Shown one piece after another: positions 32,425 through 41,022 of a stretch of DNA of 64,000 nt; within the stretch, counting starts at the first letter, position 1; each line of letters begins with the position of its first letter. The position numbers and the translations under genes were made by a program. Origin of the DNA: Agrobacterium cavarae (GTDB lineage Bacteria > Pseudomonadota > Alphaproteobacteria > Rhizobiales > Rhizobiaceae); NCBI RefSeq assembly GCF_004310285.1, contig NZ_SISF01000033.1, positions 186,001-250,000 on the forward strand. The letters are read 5' to 3'. A model generated the notes under the pieces. The model searched no databases and was not told where the DNA came from. It saw only the letters and a program-made list of their open reading frames with translations.

Positions 32425-33384
32425 ATGCTTGCACATCAACGTCGCTGTCTGGCTCTTGCCGCGGCAATTTCCGCAATCGCCGTCTTTTCCGCCAGCGCAC
32501 AGGCTGCCGAACCGGCAAGCTGCGGAACCGTCCGCTTCTCCGACGTCGGCTGGACCGACATCACCGCGACGACCGCCACAGCCTCCGTCATTCTGAAAAG
32601 CCTCGGCTACGACACCGACGTGAAAATCCTCTCCGTTCCGGTGACCTATACGTCGTTGAAAAACCAGGACATCGACGTCTTCCTCGGCAACTGGATGCCG
32701 ACGATGGAAGGCGATATCAAACCTTACCGCGAAGACAAGTCGGTCGAGACGGTGCGCGAAAACTTGACGGGTGCAAAATATACGCTTGCCACCAATGCCA
32801 AGGGTGCCGAACTCGGCATCAAGGACTTCAAGGATATCGCACCCCACAGCGACCAGCTCGGCGGCAAGATTTATGGCATCGAGCCGGGCAATGACGGCAA
32901 CCGCCTGATTCTCGGCATGGTCGAGAAGGACACCTTCGGCCTGAAGGACTTCCAGGTGGTGGAATCCTCCGAGCAGGGCATGCTGGCGCAGGTGGCGCGT
33001 GCCGATAAGGCTGGCGAGCCCATCGTGTTCCTCGGTTGGGAACCCCACCCGATGAACTCCAATTTCAAGATGACCTATCTGACAGGCGGCGACGACGTCT
33101 TCGGTCCGAACCTTGGCGGCGCGACGATCTACACGAACGTGCGCAAGGGCTATCTGGACGAATGCCCGAATGTCGGCACCTTCATCAAGAACCTGCAATT
33201 CTCGCTTCCCATGGAAAACGAGATCATGGGCAAAATCTTGAATGACGGCATGGAAGGTGAAGCCGCAGCCACCGCATGGCTAAAGGCAAACCCGAGCGCC
33301 ATCGAGCCATGGCTCGCAGGCGTCAAGACCAAGGACGGCAGCGGCGACGCGCTGGCTGCAGCCAAGAAGAATATCGGCCTGTAA
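32425..33384 (+). CDS. choX: Choline ABC transporter substrate-binding protein
   Basis: A 319-residue periplasmic binding protein: signal peptide (residues ~1-28), then FSDVGWTDITATTATASVILKSLGY, which matches rhizobial ChoX. Trp/Tyr ligand segments are visible: GWTD, LGNWMPTMEG, GIEPGNDG and LGWEPHPM, which form the aromatic cage for the trimethylammonium group. It delivers choline to ChoW/ChoV for use as osmoprotectant precursor and carbon source. It is the first gene of choXWV. The intercistronic hairpins after it probably protect its mRNA, a common feature of binding-protein genes. Confidence 0.93.
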   Translation: MLAHQRRCLALAAAISAIAVFSASAQAAEPASCGTVRFSDVGWTDITATTATASVILKSLGYDTDVKILSVPVTYTSLKNQDIDVFLGNWMPTMEGDIKPYREDKSVETVRENLTGAKYTLATNAKGAELGIKDFKDIAPHSDQLGGKIYGIEPGNDGNRLILGMVEKDTFGLKDFQVVESSEQGMLAQVARADKAGEPIVFLGWEPHPMNSNFKMTYLTGGDDVFGPNLGGATIYTNVRKGYLDECPNVGTFIKNLQFSLPMENEIMGKILNDGMEGEAAATAWLKANPSAIEPWLAGVKTKDGSGDALAAAKKNIGL

Positions 33385-33439
33385 AGGCCGGTTACCCGCC
33401 TGCTACGCCCGGCCTCCGACCTTCCAAGCGTCGGAAGCC
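33375..33439 (+). promoter_or_regulatory. Two intercistronic hairpins between choX and choW
   Basis: The first hairpin (CGGCCT / AGGCCG, 33375-33390) spans the choX stop codon. The second is 33411-33439 (GGC-TCCGA / TCGGA-GCC). Neither has a T-run. Such structures often block 3' decay and raise the level of the binding protein above that of the permease. Confidence 0.5.
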
Positions 33440-33477
33440 GAACAGATGAACCCGTTCACGAAAGGCAAAATCTTACC

Positions 33478-34329
33478 GTGGAATGGCTCAGTGCACCCCA
33501 AAATCGTTTACCGGTCGGTCGTTACGCCAAAGAGGCAGTTGACTGGCTGACCACAAATCTTTCTTTCTTTTTTGATTGGTTAGCCTTTATTTTCGGAAGC
33601 GTTATCGACGCTATCCTCTACCTGCTGCAGGCGCCCCACCCTCTTATCATCGTGGCGCTTTTGACCGCGCTCTCCGCCTGGATGCGACGCTCCATCGGAA
33701 TGCCGCTCTTCACAGCCCTTGGCCTGCTTCTCATCATCAATCTCGGATATTGGAAAGCAACCACCGAGACGCTGGCGCTCGTGATCGCGGCAAGCTCCGT
33801 CTGTATGCTGATCGGCGTCCCGCTCGGCATTCTCGCCGCACGGCGCAAATGGGTCTACAGCTTCATGCGTCCCGTTCTGGATTTGATGCAGACGATCCCG
33901 ACCTTCGTCTATCTGATCCCGGCACTGGTGCTCTTCGGTCTCGGCATGGTGCCGGGCCTGATCGCAACAGTGATCTTCTCCGTCCCCGCTCCCATCCGTC
34001 TCACGCGACTTGGCATCATTTCCACGCCGCCGGCGCTGGTGGAGGCGGCCGTCGCCTTCGGCGCCACGCCCTCCCAGGTGCTGCGCAAGGTGGAACTGCC
34101 CTTTGCCATGCCGCAGATCATGGCGGGGCTGACACAGACCATCATGCTATCGCTTTCCATGGTGGTGATCTCCGCTCTTGTCGGCGCCAACGGCCTTGGC
34201 GTGCCGGTGGTGCGCGCGCTAAATACGGTCAACATTGCCATGGGCTTCGAAGCGGGTCTCTGTATCGTCATCGTGGCGATCATTCTTGACCGGCTCTTTC
34301 GCCTGCCAGGCTCGGAGGATGAAGTATGA
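33478..34329 (+). CDS. choW: Choline ABC transporter permease
   Basis: A 283-residue inner-membrane permease of the ProW/OpuAB type, with six or more helices and the EAA-like loop EAAVAFGATPSQVLRKVELPFAMP (about residue 183) that contacts the ATPase. It uses a GTG start at 33478. The last four bases overlap the choV start (ATGA), the usual sign of translational coupling. Confidence 0.92.
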   Translation: MEWLSAPQNRLPVGRYAKEAVDWLTTNLSFFFDWLAFIFGSVIDAILYLLQAPHPLIIVALLTALSAWMRRSIGMPLFTALGLLLIINLGYWKATTETLALVIAASSVCMLIGVPLGILAARRKWVYSFMRPVLDLMQTIPTFVYLIPALVLFGLGMVPGLIATVIFSVPAPIRLTRLGIISTPPALVEAAVAFGATPSQVLRKVELPFAMPQIMAGLTQTIMLSLSMVVISALVGANGLGVPVVRALNTVNIAMGFEAGLCIVIVAIILDRLFRLPGSEDEV

Positions 34330-35372
34330 GTGACGCGATCATCTTCGGAAATGTCGATATCGTCTTCGGCGACAATCCTCACCTTGCGCTTCCGCTGATC
34401 GATGCGGAGCGGACCCGCAGCGAAATCAACAAAGAGACCGGTCTGGTGCTTGGCGTTGCCAATGCCTCCCTCTCGGTCAAGGAGGGCGAAATCCTCGTCC
34501 TCATGGGGCTGTCGGGCTCCGGCAAATCCACGCTGCTGCGCGCCGTCAACCGCCTTGCCCCGGTGGTGCGCGGCAGTGTCAGCGTCAAGACCGATACGGG
34601 CTATGTCGATCCCTATCGTGCATCGTCCAAGGTGCTGCGCGATCTTCGCTCCCGCACCGTCTCCATGGTCTTTCAGCAGTTCGGACTCCTGCCCTGGCGC
34701 AATGTTGCCGATAATGTCGGCTTCGGGCTGGAGCTTTCCGGCGTGCGGGAGGCCGAGCGCAAGAAGCGCGTTGCCGAACAGCTCGAACTCGTCAATCTGT
34801 CGGACTGGGCCGAGCGCAAGGTGGGCGAGCTTTCCGGCGGCATGCAGCAGCGTGTGGGTCTTGCCCGCGCTTTTGCGACCGGCGCGCCGATCCTCTTGAT
34901 GGACGAGCCGTTCTCAGCCCTCGACCCGCTGATCCGCAGCCGACTTCAGGAAGAGCTGCTGGAGTTTCAAAGCAGGCTGAAGAAAACGATCCTCTTCGTC
35001 AGCCACGATCTGGACGAGGCCTTCCGCATCGGCAATCGCATCGCCATGATGGAGGGTGGACGCATCATCCAGTGCGGCACGCCGCAGGAGATCGTGCGTA
35101 ACCCCGCCACCCAGTATGTTGCGGATTTCGTCCAGAACATGAACCCGATTTCCATGCTGACGGCCGCCGACGTGATGCGGCGCGGCGTGGCAGTCGATAA
35201 CGGCAACAGCCCGGTCGTGGCCACGGCTCGCCCTTCTTTGCCCTTGATCGACATTCTCGATGCCATGGCGAGACAGCCCGGCACGATCGGCGTCGTCGAA
35301 CAGGGTGCCGTCATTGGCACCATCACCTCGGAAGACATCGTCCGAGGACTGACGCGTCACCGCAACGTCTAA
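34326..35372 (+). CDS. choV: Choline ABC transporter ATP-binding protein
   Basis: A 348-residue ATPase. Walker A GLSGSGKST, signature LSGGMQQRVGLARA, Walker B ILLMDEPFSALD, and the H-loop FVSHDLDEAF are all intact. Like OpuAA and ProV it has an extra C-terminal regulatory stretch (~285-348, PLIDILDAMARQPGTIGVVEQGAVIGTI) resembling a single CBS-like unit. With ChoX and ChoW it forms the high-affinity choline importer. An intrinsic terminator follows 40 nt after the stop. Confidence 0.93.
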   Translation: MSDAIIFGNVDIVFGDNPHLALPLIDAERTRSEINKETGLVLGVANASLSVKEGEILVLMGLSGSGKSTLLRAVNRLAPVVRGSVSVKTDTGYVDPYRASSKVLRDLRSRTVSMVFQQFGLLPWRNVADNVGFGLELSGVREAERKKRVAEQLELVNLSDWAERKVGELSGGMQQRVGLARAFATGAPILLMDEPFSALDPLIRSRLQEELLEFQSRLKKTILFVSHDLDEAFRIGNRIAMMEGGRIIQCGTPQEIVRNPATQYVADFVQNMNPISMLTAADVMRRGVAVDNGNSPVVATARPSLPLIDILDAMARQPGTIGVVEQGAVIGTITSEDIVRGLTRHRNV

Positions 35373-35411
35373 ATTCTGCCTGGCTGGAGGACAACCAGCC
35401 AATGGCGGGCT

Positions 35412-35434
35412 GATCCCAAAGAACGGGATCTTTT
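35412..35434 (+). terminator. Intrinsic terminator of choXWV
   Basis: GATCCC pairs with GGGATC around a 7-nt loop, followed by TTTT. It lies 40 nt after the choV stop. Confidence 0.7.
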
Positions 35435-35841
35435 CAATACCACGGCATTCGAAGCAGCGTTGGCCCGACAGGCCTGCGCTGCTTTCTTTCCCTCACCCCG
35501 CAACGCACACACTACTAGATTTGGGACATGCCGAGATTTGAGATTAAAATATGACTACATCAGTCAAAATTACGAAGAATAAAAAAATATTATTTTTGAC
35601 CGGATTTGACATTAATCATTTCTTCGTTCGCGTTACTTACGATTTTTAGCAGAAAATAATACTCCAAAACAGCCTTGCGAGATAATGAGTGCCTAAATTA
35701 CGACACTTCTAATAAAGCGTGGCCTTTACCTTAGATTTAGGTATATACAGTCTCGCGACCATGTTGGTAAAACTTGACGCATGGGGCAATTCGTTGCCGG
35801 ACTAGAAAGCCAGGGGCGGCTTCGAATTTAGGAGACTGGAA
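35435..35841. other. AT-rich upstream region of nolR
   Basis: About 400 nt without a gene, strikingly AT-rich at 35540-35660 (including ATAAAAAAATATTATTTTTGA). It has a small palindrome TGACT / AGTCA (35552-35566) and candidate NolR sites. This looks like a large regulatory region for the nolR-type gene. Confidence 0.5.
35645..35660 (+). promoter_or_regulatory. Candidate NolR-type operator
   Basis: TTTAG-N9-AT fits the NolR consensus (A/T)TTAG-N9-A(T/A). A second match (TTTAG-N9-AA, 35827-35842) overlaps the nolR ribosome site and start. The motif is short, so chance matches are likely in AT-rich DNA; autoregulation is the inference. Confidence 0.35.
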
Positions 35842-36159
35842 ATGACGACGCAGACCTTATCAGACCAAGCTAATGTTGCAGCAGGTCTTCTGTCGGCAAT
35901 GGCTAATCCCAAAAGGCTGATGATCCTTTGCAGCTTGGTCGAGGGTGAAGTTCCTGTCGGCGTTCTGGCAACACAGGTAGGCCTCAGCCAGTCGGCCTTG
36001 TCTCAGCATCTCTCCAAGCTTCGTGCACAACGCCTCGTCAAGACGCGCCGCGATGCACAGACGATCTATTATTCCAGCACGTCGGACTCGGTGAAGAAGA
36101 TCCTGGCATCGCTGGAAGAAATTTACTGCGCGCAGAGCGACAGCAAGTCCGCGGCCTGA
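35842..36159 (+). CDS. nolR: NolR-like ArsR-family transcriptional regulator
   Basis: A 105-residue winged-helix ArsR-type regulator. The stretches AAGLLSAMANPKRLMIL and VGLSQSALSQHLSKLRAQ, then TRRDAQTIYYSS, closely follow rhizobial NolR, which represses nodulation genes and affects growth and survival. No metal-binding Cys pair (CVC type) is seen, as in NolR. AGGAG lies 7 nt before the ATG. Homologs also occur in non-nodulating relatives such as Agrobacterium, so the role here is not necessarily symbiotic. Confidence 0.82.
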   Translation: MTTQTLSDQANVAAGLLSAMANPKRLMILCSLVEGEVPVGVLATQVGLSQSALSQHLSKLRAQRLVKTRRDAQTIYYSSTSDSVKKILASLEEIYCAQSDSKSAA

Positions 36160-36255
36160 TCGACAGCATCGGCCCGAACATCGAGTTCGATCTTCGAAAA
36201 GCACGATCAAAAAGGTAAAGCGTCTTTATGCGCCCAATAGGCCGCACGGCGCTTT

Positions 36256-36363
36256 AAAGCATGGTAAAAGCAAAACTGTTCAGCGGTTTTGCGACACCGA
36301 CCTGCGACAAACCAAAGACCTAAAGCGCAAAGAGCGAATCTGAAAGATCGCAACGCGCTTTAG
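36256..36363 (+). repeat. RIME-like intergenic repeat
   Basis: Shares with 30821-30920 the blocks AAAGCATG, CAAAACTGT, CAGCGGTTTTGC and GAGCGAATCTGAAAGATCGC, and ends AACGCGCTTTAG. It fills most of the nolR-DUF3095 gap. Confidence 0.7.
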
Positions 36364-36435
36364 AAGCCCGGAGCCGGGGTGCGCGGCGCTCCAGATGAGT
36401 GTTTAGTGCTCAAGCCACGCAGGCACCTCGACCGT

Positions 36436-37611
36436 TCAGACCGATGACGCCGAACGCTCTTTCAGCATCTGCGCCGCGCGTGCATAGCCACCGGCAGCCC
36501 CATCGACAAAATGCATGTGATCGCGTGACAGTGGTGACGGGACGACGCAGGTCATCAGGGCCGCATCCTGCTCATGCAATCCATAAAAGCAGACACCGTC
36601 ACGCTCCGCACCTTCCAGCCGTGCCTTGATGCGAGAAAGCCGGTCTGCATCCACATCGATCGTCATCTTCAGCCCGTCATCAAACTTACGAAAGTCCGTA
36701 TTGCTCGCGACAGTCGTCTTGTACTGAACAGGGTCGAAGCGCCCCACCGGCTTTCGCAGCCAGTAGAGCACCGTGATCAGAACGGTCTGGAACGCCACCC
36801 AACAGCCTTTGCGAAACTGCGACACGCGATCACCGAGACCGGACAGCGCTTTGGCCTCCATCACCAGCCCCTCACGAATGAAGCCGAGTGCCGGCCCCTC
36901 GACAGGCACGGGGTGGCCTTCGCGACCGTCTTCATTCGCAAGTGTGACGATATCGGCAACCAGCCGACGGAAGGCCGCCATGTCTCCGCCCGGACGTGGG
37001 GTGGCGATGATCGACACCACCGCACCATAGCGCGCCTGTATGGGATTCCATCGGCACGACAGGCCGGAAAGATCAGGCCTGTCGCCTGCCTCCGCCTCGT
37101 CGACAAGATAGTGCCCGCCCTTCATCTGCATGTCCGCCCAGTTGTTGCCGCCACCGGAGAACATGGCATAGGACACGTCATCGCTCGCCTGAAACCGCGC
37201 AACGCGCACATCCAGCCCATTGGCCCTGATTTCCGTCAATGGCACGAGTGCTGCACGCAGCGTCAGACCAAGATCCTCGCTCACCCACCGCCGGACTTTC
37301 GAGAGCGCCGCGCGCGATGCTTCGATCGCCTGCGGCGGCACGGCGACAGCCGCACCATCGCCGCCGAAAACAAAGGGCAGATCATGGCGCGCCAAGGCGT
37401 TGAGGATGCCGGAGATGACGCCAGCACCCGCCATATTGACGGACTTGTACCGGCCTTGCGCAATGGCATCGGTGGAATCGACGATGTCGGCAAGCGCCAG
37501 CGCCCAGCCATCGGGAAGCGGACGATAGAGTTCCGGCTCAGCGACATCTTCGAAATGTCGAAAGACAGGCAGGTGGGACAGAAATTCTTCATCGGACGAC
37601 AGCATCGTCAT
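36436..37611 (-). CDS. DUF3095 protein with nucleotide-cyclase-like motifs
   Basis: A 391-residue cytoplasmic protein. The N-terminal half contains ALADIVDSTDAI (Asp at residue 42) and, 43 residues later, FVFGGDGAAVAV (Asp at 85). The spacing and sequence resemble the two metal-binding Asp motifs of class III nucleotide cyclases and the GGDEF fold. The second half has KGCWVAFQTVLITVLYWLRKPVG and a late SPLSRDHMHFVDGAAGGYARAA segment. The family is annotated only as DUF3095; cyclase activity is an inference. The start is the ATG at 37611 or the next at 37605. Confidence 0.78.
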   Translation of the reverse strand: MTMLSSDEEFLSHLPVFRHFEDVAEPELYRPLPDGWALALADIVDSTDAIAQGRYKSVNMAGAGVISGILNALARHDLPFVFGGDGAAVAVPPQAIEASRAALSKVRRWVSEDLGLTLRAALVPLTEIRANGLDVRVARFQASDDVSYAMFSGGGNNWADMQMKGGHYLVDEAEAGDRPDLSGLSCRWNPIQARYGAVVSIIATPRPGGDMAAFRRLVADIVTLANEDGREGHPVPVEGPALGFIREGLVMEAKALSGLGDRVSQFRKGCWVAFQTVLITVLYWLRKPVGRFDPVQYKTTVASNTDFRKFDDGLKMTIDVDADRLSRIKARLEGAERDGVCFYGLHEQDAALMTCVVPSPLSRDHMHFVDGAAGGYARAAQMLKERSASSV

Positions 37612-37908
37612 AATATCCTCCCCGCCTGATGGAAAAGCCAGTCTTTATCGCGCTGTCATAGACCAAACCTCGCCTCCCTACTGTGGCGGCGATCACATAG
37701 CTTTTACAAGGGCTTTTACGTCCACGCGCCGCTTCCAGATCAAACACGACTTGCTAAATCGCCACCGCCTTGTCACAAAGCAAGACTGGGGTACGGAATT
37801 CAAATGTGAAACGGCACTCCTTTGCCTGACGAACGGCGCCTCGTATCAGCGAGCACATTGCCGGTATCGGGCCGAATCGGGCGATGCGCCCAACCCAAGG
37901 AGAAATGA

Positions 37909-39015
37909 ATGAAAATCAAGATTTTGACCGGCCTGGCGCTTGCCGCCTCCGTGGCCTTTGCACCCGCAGCGCATGCCGAGATCGTCATCGGTCTCGTGGC
38001 GCCGCTCACGGGTCCGGTTGCCGCTTACGGCGACCAGGTGAAGAACGGCGCGCAGACTGCCGTCGACGTCATCAACAAGAATGGCGGCATTCTCGGCGAG
38101 AAGGTCGTGCTGAAGCTTGCCGATGATGCCGGCGAACCCAAGCAGGGCGTTTCCGCCGCCAACCAGCTGGTTGCAGACGGCATCAAATTCGTCGTCGGCC
38201 CGGTCACGTCCGGCGTTGCCATTCCGGCCTCCGACGTTTTCGCTGAAAATGGCGTCGTCATGGTCACACCCACAGCAACGGCACCGGACCTCACCAATCG
38301 CGGCCTGACAAACATCTTCCGCACCTGCGGTCGTGACGACCAGCAGGCTGAAGTGGCTGCGAAGTTCGTTCTGGCGCAGCTTAAGGACCGTCAGATCGCC
38401 ATCATCCACGACAAGGGCGCTTACGGTAAAGGCCTTGCCGACGCCTTCAAGAAGACCTTGAATGCCGGCGGCGTGACGGAAGTCATGTATGACGCGCTGA
38501 CACCGGGCGAAAAGGATCTGAGCGCGCTCACCGCCCGTCTCAAGTCCGAGGGCGTGGACGTCGTCTATTTCGGCGGTTACCATCCGGAAGCCGGTCTTCT
38601 GGTACGCCAGCTGCACGACATCGGCGCGAAGGCAACAGTGATTGCCGGTGACGGCCTTTCCAACTCCGAATTCGCCAATATCGGCGGCACCGCGGCAGAT
38701 GGCACCATCTTCACCAATGCTGCCGACGCAACGAAGAGCGCAGACTCCAAGGCAGCCGCTGACGCGTTGAAGGCCGCCAACATTCCGGCCGAAGCCTTCA
38801 CCCTGAATGCCTATGCCGCCGTGGAAGTTCTCAAAGCCGGCATCGAAAAGGCTGGCTCTGCTAAGGATTCCGAAGCGGTTGCCACGGCGCTGAAGGGCGG
38901 CGAGCCGATCCCGACAGCCATCGGCAAGCTGACCTATGGCGAAACAGGCGACCTCACCTCCCAGGCTTTCTCGCTCTACAAGTGGCAGGGCGGCAAGATC
39001 GTTTCGGCCGAATAA
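37909..39015 (+). CDS. Branched-chain amino-acid ABC transporter substrate-binding protein
   Basis: A 368-residue periplasmic binding protein of the LivK/BraC type. Signal peptide (residues ~1-23, ending PAAHAEI), then IGLVAPLTGPVAAYGDQVKNGAQTAVDVIN, the family N-lobe signature, and VVGPVTSGVAIPASDVF. Ligands should be Leu/Ile/Val or related amino acids; the exact one cannot be read. AAGGAG is 7 nt before the ATG. No liv permease or ATPase genes follow; a strong terminator ends this single gene, so it must feed a transporter encoded elsewhere. Confidence 0.9.
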   Translation: MKIKILTGLALAASVAFAPAAHAEIVIGLVAPLTGPVAAYGDQVKNGAQTAVDVINKNGGILGEKVVLKLADDAGEPKQGVSAANQLVADGIKFVVGPVTSGVAIPASDVFAENGVVMVTPTATAPDLTNRGLTNIFRTCGRDDQQAEVAAKFVLAQLKDRQIAIIHDKGAYGKGLADAFKKTLNAGGVTEVMYDALTPGEKDLSALTARLKSEGVDVVYFGGYHPEAGLLVRQLHDIGAKATVIAGDGLSNSEFANIGGTAADGTIFTNAADATKSADSKAAADALKAANIPAEAFTLNAYAAVEVLKAGIEKAGSAKDSEAVATALKGGEPIPTAIGKLTYGETGDLTSQAFSLYKWQGGKIVSAE

Positions 39016-39082
39016 GGTGCTGCGCCCTCCTCCGCTGATCGAGCGCGAGGATGGTGACCGCAACCGAAAGACAAGCTGATCG

Positions 39083-39117
39083 AACCGGGCGCGCTCAACG
39101 CGCCCGGTTTTCTTTTT
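39083..39117 (+). terminator. Intrinsic terminator of the amino-acid binding-protein gene
   Basis: ACCGGGCGCG pairs with CGCGCCCGGT around a CTCAA loop, followed by TTCTTTTT. Confidence 0.92.
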
Positions 39118-39178
39118 GCATGAAAAGCGCTTTCCAGGCTTAATTGTCGCAAGGCACAGAATCGAAATGAGGTGACGC

Positions 39179-40885
39179 GTGGTATCGAAACTCGAACGCA
39201 AGATCGACCAGGGAACCGGACGTGAGAAGGCGGATATCGTTCTGAAGGGCGGACGCTTCTTCGATCTGGTCACGGGCGAACTCGTCGCTTCCGATATTGC
39301 GATCTGCGGCGACACGATCGTTGGCACCTGTGAGACCTATCACGGCGTCGAGGAGATCGACATCTCCGGCAAGATCGTCGTGCCGGGCTTCATCGACACG
39401 CATCTTCACATCGAATCTTCGCTCGTCACGCCGCACGAATTCGACCGCTGCGTCCTGCCCTATGGTGTGACGACCGTGATCTGCGATCCGCATGAAATCG
39501 CCAACGTGCTCGGCGCGGAGGGTATCCAGTTCTTCCTGGATTCCTCGCTTGAGACGATCATGGATATCCGCGTGCAGCTTTCCTCCTGCGTGCCCGCCAC
39601 CCATCTGGAAACCGCTGGCGCGGATCTGCCGATCGAAAAGCTCCTGCCTTTCCGCGATCATCCACAGGTCATAGGCCTTGCGGAATTCATGAATTTTCCC
39701 GGCGTGATCCATAAGGATCCGATCTGCATCGCGAAACTCGAGGCGTTTCAGGGACAGCATATCGACGGCCACGCGCCGCTTCTGTCCGGCACCGGGCTTA
39801 ACGGCTATCTCTCGACCGGCATCCGCACCGAACATGAATGCACCAGCGCCAAGGAAGCGCTCGAAAAGATCCGCAAGGGCGTGCATATTCTGGTCCGTGA
39901 AGGGTCGGTATCGAAAGACCTGCACGCGCTGATGCCGATCATCACCGAGCGCCTGTCGCCCTATCTGGCGCTCTGCACCGATGACCGCAATCCCCTCGAT
40001 ATCGCCGAACAGGGTCATCTGGACTATATGATCCGCACTGCCATCGCCAATGGCGTTCAGCCGCTGGCCGTCTACCGCGCCGCATCGATTTCGGCAGCCA
40101 AAGCCTTCGGCTTGCGAGATCGTGGCCTCGTCGCGCCCGGTTGGCGCGCCGATCTGGTGGTGATCGACACGCTGCAGAACTGCAAGGCCTCCATGGTCTT
40201 CTCCGCCGGCAGACGCGTCACGGACGCGCTTTTCGCCACCCGCAAATCGGTTGCTCCCGTCGGTCTCGACAGCGTCAAGGCAAGGCGGGTGCTCGCCGCC
40301 CATTTTGGCGTGCCGGTAACGGAAGGTAAGACGTCCGTTCTCGGCGTATTGCCGGGCAAAATCATCACCGAACATCGCCGCTACAAGCTACCGAGCGACG
40401 GCAACCAGACGAGCGTCGATCTCGACAACGACATCATCAAGGTGGCCGTCATCGAGCGGCACGGCAAGAACGGCAATCACGCCAACGGCTTCGTTCAGGG
40501 CTTTGGCCTGAAGAAGGGCGCCATCGCCTCCACCGTCGGCCATGACAGCCACAATATCTGCGTCGTGGGCGTCAGCGAAGACGACATGGCGCTCGCTGCC
40601 AATCGTCTCGGAGAGATCAAGGGCGGCTTCGTCGTGGCGGAAAACGGCAGGATCACCGGCGAGATCGCCCTACCCGTTGCCGGTCTGATGAGCCTGGAGC
40701 CCTATGAGACCGTGCGCGACACGCTGCACACCCTGCGCCAAGCGGCCTATGCGCTGGGCACGACACTGGAAGAACCCTTCCTTCAGGTGGCGTTCCTGCC
40801 TCTTCCCGTCATACCTCACCTGAAGATTTCCGATAAGGGCCTGGTGGATGTCGATCTTTTCAAGCTCATCACGGCTGAAGGATGA
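39179..40885 (+). CDS. ade: Adenine deaminase
   Basis: A 568-residue amidohydrolase converting adenine to hypoxanthine and ammonia. Metal-binding motif FIDTHLHIESSL (residue ~77) and the CDPHEIANVLG segment are typical of bacterial Ade. The C-terminal half has ERHGKNGNHANGFVQGFGLKKGAIASTVGHDSHNI, also family-specific. It uses a GTG start at 39179 with GAGGT about 6 nt upstream. Together with the xdh operon at 57-63 kb it covers adenine to urate. It is monocistronic as seen here. Confidence 0.95.
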   Translation: MVSKLERKIDQGTGREKADIVLKGGRFFDLVTGELVASDIAICGDTIVGTCETYHGVEEIDISGKIVVPGFIDTHLHIESSLVTPHEFDRCVLPYGVTTVICDPHEIANVLGAEGIQFFLDSSLETIMDIRVQLSSCVPATHLETAGADLPIEKLLPFRDHPQVIGLAEFMNFPGVIHKDPICIAKLEAFQGQHIDGHAPLLSGTGLNGYLSTGIRTEHECTSAKEALEKIRKGVHILVREGSVSKDLHALMPIITERLSPYLALCTDDRNPLDIAEQGHLDYMIRTAIANGVQPLAVYRAASISAAKAFGLRDRGLVAPGWRADLVVIDTLQNCKASMVFSAGRRVTDALFATRKSVAPVGLDSVKARRVLAAHFGVPVTEGKTSVLGVLPGKIITEHRRYKLPSDGNQTSVDLDNDIIKVAVIERHGKNGNHANGFVQGFGLKKGAIASTVGHDSHNICVVGVSEDDMALAANRLGEIKGGFVVAENGRITGEIALPVAGLMSLEPYETVRDTLHTLRQAAYALGTTLEEPFLQVAFLPLPVIPHLKISDKGLVDVDLFKLITAEG

Positions 40886-41022
40886 ACACGTGCCTGCTCG
40901 CGGAGACAATCATAAGTAAATAGTCTAATTCTATTTCCCGCGCGCGCCAAAATCATAGTAAATTAAGGCCTGAGGAAGTATATATGATGATCGTTCAATG
41001 ACCGGCGACCTGGAGGAAATCT

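Noticed and set aside
35827..35842. Second NolR-type operator match overlapping the start of nolR
   Set aside because: The motif is too short and degenerate to call on its own; it is mentioned only as support for the first.
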